Origin: Chloroflexota bacterium
GTDB lineage: Bacteria > Chloroflexota > UBA6077 > FW602-bin22
Direction: 5' to 3'
Assembly: GCA_004297775.1 (NCBI GenBank)
Contig: SCUE01000035.1
Coordinates: 1-64,000 of the forward strand
Length of the DNA stretch: 64,000 nt
Part shown: piece after piece, positions 18,955 through 26,534 of the stretch
Position numbering within the stretch: the stretch's first letter is position 1
Layout of the letters: each line of letters opens with the position of its first letter
Made by a program: the position numbers and the translations under genes
The notes under the pieces: generated by a model
The model's database searches: none
What the model was told of the DNA's origin: nothing
The model's input: the letters and a program-made list of their open reading frames with translations, nothing else

Positions 18955-20457
18955 CTAGAGCGCGAGTCGGGCGGCCTGCTCGATCGGCGCTTGGATTCGG
19001 GTGAGCGCATCGCGCATCTGCCTCACGAATCGTGCTTCGATGTCCGGCGCGTCGATCGGCCGCGCCTGTGTCGGGTCGCTAGCAAGCTCGTACAGCGCGT
19101 TGTGCGGTCGATAGTTGCCGTCCATGTCGGTGTACCCGTCGTGGCGGTGCGGCGGGCGGCCCTTCTGCGGGATTCGGTAGAGGGGGATGTTGTACGTGTG
19201 AGATAAGTAGCGGCCCATCTCAGCCTGACTCAATTGTTCGCGCGGGATGAATCCGTGGAATTGGGTCGGCATCGCCGTGTAGGCGTAGCTCACGGCGTCG
19301 AGCGATGTCGGGTTGCGGAAGTAGACGTGCCGGCCGTCCGTTGCGTTGAGCGCCATCCCGAAGTAGCCGAAGACGATCGCATCGTGGACGGCGGCATTCG
19401 ATTCGATGGCCGGGCGAAGCGAGGTGCCGTGCAGGTGGGGCGGGAATGGCGCGTCGAAGTAGTCGAGAAACGTGGGCATGACGTCCGTCGTCTGCGTCAA
19501 CGCGGAAACGCGCGTCCCGGCCCGCGCATCGATCGGCAGATGGACGATCATCGGAATCCGCGCGATCTCGTTGTAGACCGGCATCTCGTTCTTCATCCAG
19601 TACTCGTGCTCGCCGAGCATCGTCCCGTGGTCGGTCGTCAGGACGACCATCGTGTCGCGCCAGAGGTCGAGTCGATCGAGCGAGTCCCACAGCCTGCCGA
19701 GCCAGTGATCGGTCATCGTCAGGAGCGCGGCGTAGCAGCGCCGAACGTGGTCGATCGCGGCCGGATCGTCCTTGCAGACGCCGTAGTCCGGCCAGTCGTA
19801 GGTCGGTCCCTTCCAGGTATCTCCGTACATCTCGAGGTACTTCGGCACGCAGTAGAACGGCTCGTGCGGATCGAACAACTCGAGCTGCACGAACCAATCG
19901 TCGCTGGCCCGGTTGTCGTCGAGCCAGCGGACGCAGTGCTCGACGCAGCGCGGACCGGAGAACTCCTCCTCGTTCCTCTGCGCGAAACGATTCAGAGCGT
20001 TCTGCGGCCGCGTCGCCAGGCGTCCCATCGCCTCGGGTAGGGCCGGCAGGTCGACCCGGCTGACCCAGAAGTCGTTCTCCTGTCCGCGCTCGAACTGCCA
20101 CGAGTCGAAGCTATTGTTGTGGCCTTCGCCGCCCAGGTAGAAGTAGTGGTAGTGGTCGGTGATGAGGTGCGAGAACGCCTTTCGACCCGCGCGCCTACGC
20201 AGTTGCTCGGGTAGTACGTCGTCGAACGGTTCCAACGGCCCCCAACCGCGTTCGAGGAAATTGTGCCGCCCAGTCATGAGTTCGCGTCGCGCCGGCATGC
20301 ACGGCAGCGAGCCGACCCAATGGTTGTCGAACGTGACCGATCGTTCGGCCAGTCGTCGAATGTTCGGTGTGTGGACGTGGAAGCCGTGCGGCGCGTCGCC
20401 GTACGGCTCCAGATAATCCCGTCGTAGCGTGTCGAGTATCACGAAGAGTGTTTTCAC
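18955..20457 (-). CDS. arylsulfatase-type sulfatase
   Basis: A 500-residue sulfatase that hydrolyses sulfate esters. The active-site motif CMPAR (Cys53) fits C-x-P-x-R, the signal for conversion of Cys to formylglycine. Metal ligands are visible at the N-terminus (LDTLRRDYL) and in TTDHGTMLGEHEYWMKNEM. No signal peptide is evident, so the enzyme is probably cytoplasmic and acts on imported small sulfated molecules. It starts at GTG 20457 with GAGGTGG upstream. A gene for the formylglycine-generating enzyme is not in the window. Confidence 0.92.
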   Translation of the reverse strand: MKTLFVILDTLRRDYLEPYGDAPHGFHVHTPNIRRLAERSVTFDNHWVGSLPCMPARRELMTGRHNFLERGWGPLEPFDDVLPEQLRRRAGRKAFSHLITDHYHYFYLGGEGHNNSFDSWQFERGQENDFWVSRVDLPALPEAMGRLATRPQNALNRFAQRNEEEFSGPRCVEHCVRWLDDNRASDDWFVQLELFDPHEPFYCVPKYLEMYGDTWKGPTYDWPDYGVCKDDPAAIDHVRRCYAALLTMTDHWLGRLWDSLDRLDLWRDTMVVLTTDHGTMLGEHEYWMKNEMPVYNEIARIPMIVHLPIDARAGTRVSALTQTTDVMPTFLDYFDAPFPPHLHGTSLRPAIESNAAVHDAIVFGYFGMALNATDGRHVYFRNPTSLDAVSYAYTAMPTQFHGFIPREQLSQAEMGRYLSHTYNIPLYRIPQKGRPPHRHDGYTDMDGNYRPHNALYELASDPTQARPIDAPDIEARFVRQMRDALTRIQAPIEQAARLAL

Positions 20458-20581
20458 GAGTCGGCGCCACCTCGTACGGATGTCACCGCGATGCTATTGC
20501 ATGTGCTGCCTGGTTGAGTCACCCTGATGCCACGACGAATGAGTGACCGCGCCCGGGGACAGCGGTCTTGCGATCAGCGGA

Positions 20582-21139
20582 CTAACGACCGCCTCGCCTG
20601 CGTGGCGACGTGGCGCGGCTCGTTCGTCCACGTGCGCTTGGCGCGCGCGCGGCCGCGCGAACGAGCGCGACCAGACGAACGAACTCGTCGTTGAACTTCT
20701 GGGCGTGGAACCGCCCCTCGGCGAGCAGGCCCTGCACTTCCCGCAGTCGAGGTAGGTCGCCCCGAAGACCGACATCGACCATCACGTCGCAGGCGGCCAT
20801 CTGCTTGTCCAGCCAGGTGAGGACAGCCCGGTGAATGACCTCGCAGTCCGCCGGCGCACCGATTGCGGCGATGCGGGTATGCGCCTCGCGAAAGATCACC
20901 ACCTGCGCCCGCCCGACGCGAGTGGCGCCCTGAGCGACCACTGACGCGTGCTGCCGACGCGCGTCTTCCAGCAGGACGCCGATATCGCGAATCCACTGGG
21001 CACGCGATCGCGTGACTTCGTTTAGGTACGGCTTCATGCTCGTCAGAAAGGTCGCGACCGCTCGCGGCGAACTGACAAGTCCATTGCGTTCCGCTACTGC
21101 CACGGAAGGACGGTAGACCGGCTGACCGGTCGCGAACAT
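20582..21139 (-). CDS. hypothetical protein
   Basis: A 185-residue protein with no recognised family. It is mostly alpha-helical, has a central conserved-looking core (residues about 25-150) and ends in an Arg/Ser/Ala-rich disordered tail (APSARGRTSRA and onwards). The opposite strand has no better frame. It lies divergent from the Thr/Ala-rich surface protein across 131 bp and 125 bp downstream of the sulfatase start. Confidence 0.55.
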   Translation of the reverse strand: MFATGQPVYRPSVAVAERNGLVSSPRAVATFLTSMKPYLNEVTRSRAQWIRDIGVLLEDARRQHASVVAQGATRVGRAQVVIFREAHTRIAAIGAPADCEVIHRAVLTWLDKQMAACDVMVDVGLRGDLPRLREVQGLLAEGRFHAQKFNDEFVRLVALVRAAARAPSARGRTSRATSPRRRGGR

Positions 21140-21270
21140 TGCAGAAACATTTCAAGCCGGCGGACGGCACTGATCTGTGCGAAAGCGTCCGGTATCGCTG
21201 ACGATTATGGATAATGCGTGGATGTCGCGTCGCGGCGATCCTCGTCGCCTAGACTCCAATCGATTCCATC

Positions 21271-22020
21271 GTGAGCCAACGAAGACCGCCGACCGTCTCC
21301 CCGCCTGAAGGCGGCTCGCCGTTGGTTGCGTTGTCGCTGGCCCTGGTTGGGATCGTCGTCCTGCTCGGGCTTGCGTTCGTGTTCTTTCGCCCGCCGATCG
21401 CGCCGGAGCCGACGACGCCGACGCCGCGACCGAAGGTATTTGTCGTGTCATCGACCGTTCTGCCGAGCGTGTCGCCGCGTCCGACCGCCTCCGCGACCGG
21501 GACGGGGCCATCGGCTCTGGAAATGGTCCAGACAATCGCGGCCCAGCAAATCACGGTGACCGGGATCGCCGCGACGATCATCGCCCGAGATAGCGCGGCC
21601 GCGTCGGCGACCGCCGCGCCGGGCGCAACTGGCACGGCCCGGGCGCACGCAACCGAGGAAACCGCGACCCGCGTCGCGCGCGAGTCCGTGACGGCCGAAG
21701 CGGACCTGCGGACCCGTGGCACCGGCACGAGCGTCGCGCAATCGTCGGCCACCGCTGAGGCGCGCGCAACCGGGACGGCGGTCGCACTCGGCACGGCGAC
21801 ACCCGCGACGGCCAGCACCGGCACGGCGATTGCGCAGAACATCCAGACGTCGGTCGCGGCGACCGTCGCGTCCGGCCATATAACCGCGACCGCGGCTGCC
21901 TCGACAAATACGCCGGTCGTCGTGACAGCGACGATGACTCCCGTGGTCGTTACAGCGACGATGACGCCTTCGTTGATCCTGACGCTATCGCCGACTGGAA
22001 CGCGCACGCCGACGGCCTGA
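21271..22020 (+). CDS. single-span membrane protein with Thr/Ala-rich exterior
   Basis: A 249-residue protein. A short Pro-rich cytoplasmic head is followed by one membrane helix (ALSLALVGIVVLLGLAFVFF) and about 200 residues of low-complexity Thr/Ala sequence (for example ATGTAVALGTATPATASTGT) with two copies of VVVTATMTP near the end. Thr/Ala stretches like this are common in Chloroflexota surface proteins and may be glycosylated stalks. No enzymatic domain is seen. It starts at a GTG; TAGACT lies 15 nt upstream. Confidence 0.7.
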   Translation: MSQRRPPTVSPPEGGSPLVALSLALVGIVVLLGLAFVFFRPPIAPEPTTPTPRPKVFVVSSTVLPSVSPRPTASATGTGPSALEMVQTIAAQQITVTGIAATIIARDSAAASATAAPGATGTARAHATEETATRVARESVTAEADLRTRGTGTSVAQSSATAEARATGTAVALGTATPATASTGTAIAQNIQTSVAATVASGHITATAAASTNTPVVVTATMTPVVVTATMTPSLILTLSPTGTRTPTA

Positions 22021-22120
22021 CAGATCGCGCAGCCCACGCCCGCAGCGAAAAGAGGTCGCCTCACCGACACCGTTACCGTGCTGGGATGGCCGCCTCACGG
22101 CGTTACGGAATGAGTCCGCT

Positions 22121-22132
22121 GGTTCGCGAACC
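22121..22132. other. 12-bp palindrome between convergent genes
   Basis: GGTTCGCGAACC is a perfect palindrome in the 148-bp space between the convergent genes ending at 22020 and 22169. It could be part of a bidirectional terminator or simply a chance GC-rich palindrome. Nothing else is seen in this gap. Confidence 0.3.
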
Positions 22133-22168
22133 GGGGCGCAGGCCGATTGGTCCACACGTCGGCGTCGC

Positions 22169-22444
22169 TTACGGTTTCGGTGGTGTTGTGCTCGAGTCGA
22201 CCGGAGCGCTGTTCGACGGCGCTGGCACCTGCACGTTCACCTTGGGCTCGATGTTGATGGTCATTCCGGACTGGCTGGCCGGTGCATTCGATGCCGCTGG
22301 CCCAATGCCGATTTGCTGGAGTCCGCCGAATGCGAGTGCCCAGACGACGACCACGACGAGCACAAGTGCCAGAAGGACCGCCACAACGGCGTTCGCGCCC
22401 GACTCGCGGGTGTCACGACCGGGATTTACGTTGATCTGGCTCAC
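22169..22444 (-). CDS. small single-span membrane protein
   Basis: A 91-residue protein with a polar N-terminus, one strong membrane helix (AVVAVLLALVLVVVVVWALA) and a Pro/Ser-rich exterior tail that contains INIEPKVNVQVPAP. The GTG at 22444 is chosen because GGAGG lies 6 nt before it; the longer frame upstream lacks a ribosome site. The function is unknown, and it may be a membrane stress or envelope-associated peptide. Confidence 0.7.
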   Translation of the reverse strand: MSQINVNPGRDTRESGANAVVAVLLALVLVVVVVWALAFGGLQQIGIGPAASNAPASQSGMTINIEPKVNVQVPAPSNSAPVDSSTTPPKP

Positions 22445-22660
22445 AGAGTGCCTCCTCGACCCTTCCGCGAAGCTTCTGACGGCGTAGGTATTGTCACTGG
22501 CATCGAACCTCCCATTGATTGCGCAGGGTGGAATGTATGCCGCGCCGGCCATGCCTCGGTGAGCTTTCGGTCATCCGGCGACCGGAACCCGCCCGACAGC
22601 AAAGATCATCACGGTGTCGGGTTGCCCCGGCTGGGCCGAATCTAAACGGGCGAACCGAGG

Positions 22661-23071
22661 CTATCGCGGCTGAGTTCCCGGCGAGGACGGCAACGCCGAG
22701 GGAGTTGCCGCGCTCGCCGCTTGCTCGGCGGCCCAGCGCACCGCCTCGCTCAGCGTCGGGTAGGCGTGGATCGTGTGGAATACCTCGGCGACCGGGACAC
22801 GCATCCGCATCGCCAGCGCGAGCTCGTGGATCAACTCTCCCCCACTTGGACCGAGCACGGTTGCGCCCAGTATCTGGCCGGTGCCGCGCTCGGCCACGAT
22901 CTTGACCGTGCCTCGCGTCTCGTTCTGGATCTTCGCCCGCTCGACATCAGCAAACGAGGTACGGCCGATCGCCACCCGGTGGCCGGCTTCGATCGCCTCC
23001 GCCTCGGTCAAGCCGACTCGGCCGAGCTCCGAATCGGTGAACGTGACCCAGGGCGCCACGCGGTAATCGGC
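22661..23071 (-). pseudogene. C-terminal remnant of flavoprotein disulfide reductase
   Basis: About 135 residues corresponding only to the dimerisation domain of a class I pyridine nucleotide-disulfide oxidoreductase (mercuric reductase/lipoamide dehydrogenase type). Homology begins at DYRVAPWVTFTDSE and includes GPSGGELIHELALAM and IHAYPTLSE, the active-site region of the C-terminal domain. The FAD and NAD domains (about 320 residues) are missing. In the same frame the preceding codons run straight to the TGA of the GH4 gene, so the 5' part was deleted next to that gene. A short protein starting at GTG 23059 could still be made. Confidence 0.8.
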
Positions 23072-23137
23072 TCGGAGATCACCGGGTCGTCCAGCGCCCG
23101 GAAGACGCTCTTCATCGTAGGTGCCGATTGTGCCCGA

Positions 23138-24424
23138 TCACGCCCAGTCGAGCCACGGCTTCGACGCCGCGAACATCTCATCGCACATCGCGCGGATCCG
23201 CGGCAGCGGCAGCACCGAGCCTGTGAGCGGATCGAGTTGGACCGCCTGATAGGCTGCCTCGCGGTCCTGTTCGAGCGCGGCCTTGACGGTCAGTTCCTGG
23301 ACGGCGATGTTCGAGCGATTCAGCGCGGCCAACTGAGGCGGTAGATCGCCGACCGCGCACGGGTGCACCCCGCGCCGGTCGATCAGGCAAGGAACCTCGA
23401 CGATCGCGTTCGCCGGGAGATTGGCGATCAGACCGTTGTTCGGCACGTTTGCGTTCACCCGCATCGAGGTGTTCGTCTCGATGGCGTGCAGAATGAACGA
23501 GCAGTACTCCTCGGTCCGATCGGTCGGAATCGGGTCAAACCCATCGACCTGGCGGCGTACCTTCTCGTAGTAGGCGGCTTGCCGCTCGATGTAGAGGTCG
23601 TAGTCTCGCCGCCAGGGTGGGGCGTAGGTCTCGGCGAGGTCCCGCGTCCGGCGGAAGTACGGCACGTATTCCGACATGTGGCGCGTCGATTCGGTCACGA
23701 AGTACCCGAAGTACCGCATGACCTCGAATCGCGTCGTATCGCGAGCGTAGACGGCGGGATCGGCCATCGCCGCGCGCAGGCGCGGGTACAGGTCCTCGTC
23801 GCCGTGGCGCAGTTCCAGATACCAGGCCATGTGATTGATGCCGGCGGTCCAGTACGTAACCTCCTCGTACGGCACGCCAACGTAGCCGGCCAATTGCTTG
23901 GCGGTTCCCTGCACCGAATGGCAGAGCCCGATCGTGCGAATCTTGGTCGCGGCTTCGATCGCCCAGCAGTTCATCACCATCGGATTCGAGTAGTTGAACA
24001 GCAACGCGTTCGGGCAAAGCTCGGCCATTTCTCGGCAGATGTCGAGCATCACCGGGATGGTTCGGAGGGCCCGGAAGACGCCACCAGGTCCGAGCGTATC
24101 GCCGATCGCCTGATCGACGCCGTACCGGAACGGGATCTCGACATCGGGTCGCACGGCCGATACGCCGCCGATCTGGATCGTGACGATGACGTAGTCGGCA
24201 CCATCCAGGGCGACCCGCCGATCGGTCGTCGTCTCGATTTGCGCTGGAATGTTCCGCTCTTGCACGAGCCGCCGTGCCAGCGCGCCGATCGTCTCGAGTC
24301 GTGTTTCGTCGAGATCCATCAGGCGGATCGTCGATCCTTCGAGATCGGGCCACGACAGGATGTCGGTCGTCAGTCGCTGGGCGAATACGACGCTCCCGGC
24401 GCCGATCAGCGCGATCGTCGGCAC
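23138..24424 (-). CDS. GH4 family glycosidase (alpha-galactosidase/glucosidase type)
   Basis: A 428-residue NAD- and Mn-dependent glycoside hydrolase of family 4. It has an N-terminal Rossmann motif (ALIGAGSVVFA), the NYSNPM substrate/NAD loop at about 144-149, the metal ligands Cys168 and His169 in GLCHSVQGT and the INHMAW motif at 196-201. GH4 enzymes cleave through oxidation at C3 and tolerate alpha or beta linkages. The length is typical. It sits upstream of the flavoprotein remnant and 19 bp downstream of the ThyX-like gene. Confidence 0.94.
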   Translation of the reverse strand: MPTIALIGAGSVVFAQRLTTDILSWPDLEGSTIRLMDLDETRLETIGALARRLVQERNIPAQIETTTDRRVALDGADYVIVTIQIGGVSAVRPDVEIPFRYGVDQAIGDTLGPGGVFRALRTIPVMLDICREMAELCPNALLFNYSNPMVMNCWAIEAATKIRTIGLCHSVQGTAKQLAGYVGVPYEEVTYWTAGINHMAWYLELRHGDEDLYPRLRAAMADPAVYARDTTRFEVMRYFGYFVTESTRHMSEYVPYFRRTRDLAETYAPPWRRDYDLYIERQAAYYEKVRRQVDGFDPIPTDRTEEYCSFILHAIETNTSMRVNANVPNNGLIANLPANAIVEVPCLIDRRGVHPCAVGDLPPQLAALNRSNIAVQELTVKAALEQDREAAYQAVQLDPLTGSVLPLPRIRAMCDEMFAASKPWLDWA

Positions 24425-24443
24425 TGTAATCTCCTCCGCGCGG

Positions 24444-25985
24444 TCATCGCCGCAGCATATCGATCGGTTCGGATGGATCGGTCACTCGGAGCGAACCGGC
24501 GAGGGCCGGGTGGCGATCCGCAAACGCGCGGTACATCTCCCAGGCGACCCGGCGGTAGGCGAAGTGTCCGGTCGGTCCGGTGCGCAATTCCGCGATGTAG
24601 GCGGCCTCCGCGTAATCCATCACGAAGAGCGCGCGGACTCGCGTCGCCAACGGATAGAGGTACTTGGTCTCGACGCCGAGGTGCCCCCGATGCGTCGCCG
24701 CGGCATCGAACGCCGCCGCGATCGCATCGCGATAGCACGCCACCAGGCCACGCTCGGCGGCGAGAGTCGCGCCGTCGGCGCCGAGGCCGGCCGTGAAGAC
24801 GGATTCGGCGTCATCGATGCCGTCGGCTGGATCGGGATCGCGGATGATCTGGACGCATCGCCGATGGCGGTGAAGATCGCGGAATGAGCCGATGTCCGTG
24901 AGAACGTCGAAGGCGAGGCCACCGGCGCGGTGTTCGCGCAGAAGCTCGTCGTGCCGACCGCGATCGGCGATTGCCGCCGCCAGGATTTCGTCGCGCCTCG
25001 CGGTGTCCAGCTCGCCGACCCGTGCCGCGATCTGCCGGTAATCGCGCCGGCCCGGTTCTTCGGCGTACAGAAGTGTCGTGACGATGCCGTCTTCGAGCGT
25101 TTGCCCTTCGGCTAGCTGAACGGCTTGATCGGAGCCGGGCGGCAGGCCGTCGAGGATCGCCGCCGCCAGCGGCCTGAACCTCGCCCGCGCCTGACCGGGG
25201 TACGTCGCCGGAGTCGTGTACTTGACGAGCGTCGGCGCGGCCGCGACCTTCGCCACCTCGTCGAGGAGTCCGGGCGGAGCGCGATCGAGCAGCGGCGTCA
25301 GGAGGGGCGCCTCGGCTGGCCGGACGCAGGCGTCGCGGAGATCAGCCGCGATCGCGCGGCACTCAGGCAGGTCGTCGGCCAGGAGCCGAGAGATCTGCCG
25401 CTCGATGACTCGCGCCGAGGTGATCTGACCGACGCTCGTTCGCGTCGCCAACGGCAGGAGGTAGCGCGCGACGTCGAACGCGCGTGCTCGGAGCGTCCGC
25501 CGGTAGGCGCCATCGTCCATCTCGGTCGGTCGCGGCACGACGGTCGTCAACACATCGAGCAGTCCGCGCGATAGGTCGGCGTACGCCCGGAACAGCGCGT
25601 TGGCGGCCGCGATGTAAGCGCCCCGCGTCGCCGGATCGGTCAGACTGTCCGGCACGTGGTAGCGGGTTCGCGTGAAGGGCTGGTAGCGCGTCGAGCGCTC
25701 CTGACCGTCCCAGAGCGGCTCGTCGACGACCTTGATCGCGGCCCAGAGCGAAATGTTCTCGAACGCCAGCGCGATATGCGCCAGATCGGCGATCGAGCGG
25801 TGACCGTACTGGAAGTAGAAGGTCTCCAGGAAGTCGGCCGCCTTTTGGGCCGACAGCTCGGCGATGCTCTCCAGCATGGACTGGCTCGATCGCGAGTACT
25901 TCGCCATCGCGTACGCCTGCGTCTCGGGCGGCACGCCCCAGACGGCGTAGACGTGACGGCGCGGTTCGGCGGCGCCGTCGGTCAT
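24444..25985 (-). CDS. double-domain ThyX-like flavoprotein
   Basis: A 513-residue protein made of two tandem domains related to FAD-dependent thymidylate synthase, about twice the usual ThyX length. The N-terminal domain has YGHRSIADLAH (60-70) and QERSTRYQ (95-102), matching the end of the ThyX signature. The C-terminal domain carries LHRHRRCVQI, matching its RHR beginning. Each half therefore retains a different part of the RHRxxSxNExSxRY motif. Whether it makes dTMP or has another role is uncertain. The start at ATG 25985 has TACACT 8 nt upstream and no SD. Confidence 0.8.
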   Translation of the reverse strand: MTDGAAEPRRHVYAVWGVPPETQAYAMAKYSRSSQSMLESIAELSAQKAADFLETFYFQYGHRSIADLAHIALAFENISLWAAIKVVDEPLWDGQERSTRYQPFTRTRYHVPDSLTDPATRGAYIAAANALFRAYADLSRGLLDVLTTVVPRPTEMDDGAYRRTLRARAFDVARYLLPLATRTSVGQITSARVIERQISRLLADDLPECRAIAADLRDACVRPAEAPLLTPLLDRAPPGLLDEVAKVAAAPTLVKYTTPATYPGQARARFRPLAAAILDGLPPGSDQAVQLAEGQTLEDGIVTTLLYAEEPGRRDYRQIAARVGELDTARRDEILAAAIADRGRHDELLREHRAGGLAFDVLTDIGSFRDLHRHRRCVQIIRDPDPADGIDDAESVFTAGLGADGATLAAERGLVACYRDAIAAAFDAAATHRGHLGVETKYLYPLATRVRALFVMDYAEAAYIAELRTGPTGHFAYRRVAWEMYRAFADRHPALAGSLRVTDPSEPIDMLRR

Positions 25986-25993
25986 CGGGGTCG

Positions 25994-25999
25994 AGTGTA
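25994..25999 (-). promoter_or_regulatory. -10 element of leaderless promoter
   Basis: Minus-strand TACACT ends 8 nt before the ATG of the ThyX-like gene, with no ribosome site between. The remaining space to 26213 shows no other convincing feature. Confidence 0.45.
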
Positions 26000-26213
26000 A
26001 CCGGCTTCGGAATGGACTGAGCACCGCGCGTCGCGAAATGGTGGAATCGAGCGCTGGTCTCACCAGAGCGCCGATCCGTGCGGCTCCGCCACGACGTGGC
26101 AGCGGTCGCCCCTGCCAGGAGCGCACTGCTGTCGTCGGCGGTCGCGGCAGCGAGCGGCGTACACTGGAAGCGAGGCGCGTGAGTGAAGACATATCGGCGA
26201 AGCGATCACACCA

Positions 26214-26402
26214 TTGAGAATTGACAACGGACGCGGTAACGCGGCCGATCGTGCGGTGGACCCGTATGTCGCGGAAATGCGCCGCCGCTATCCGAACTAT
26301 GTCTTGCCACCGCCCGACGAGGCTCGGCGCATCATTGATGAGTCGATGGGCACAGTGACCCTCAGCGAGCTACCGCACCAGACACGCCGTGAACGGCCGT
26401 GA
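26214..26402 (+). CDS. possible small antitoxin-like protein
   Basis: A 62-codon frame with a weak TTG start; an in-frame GTG at 26256 would give 48 residues. The segment DPYVAEMRRRYPNYVLPPPD followed by EARRIIDESMGTVTLSEL looks like the C-terminal, toxin-binding part of small antitoxins. No ribosome site is seen and no intact toxin gene follows; the 130 bp downstream are non-coding or decayed. It may be a remnant. Confidence 0.3.
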   Translation: MRIDNGRGNAADRAVDPYVAEMRRRYPNYVLPPPDEARRIIDESMGTVTLSELPHQTRRERP

Positions 26403-26534
26403 TTCCGGCGGCTCCGTAGGCGACGACTAGACGATGGATCTCCGCGTTCTGGTCACAGCACCAGCACGCGTGGTCGCGCGATCGAGTCCGGCGATCACTT
26501 GATGGGGTGACCCGGCCCACGGCCAGCATGCAGG

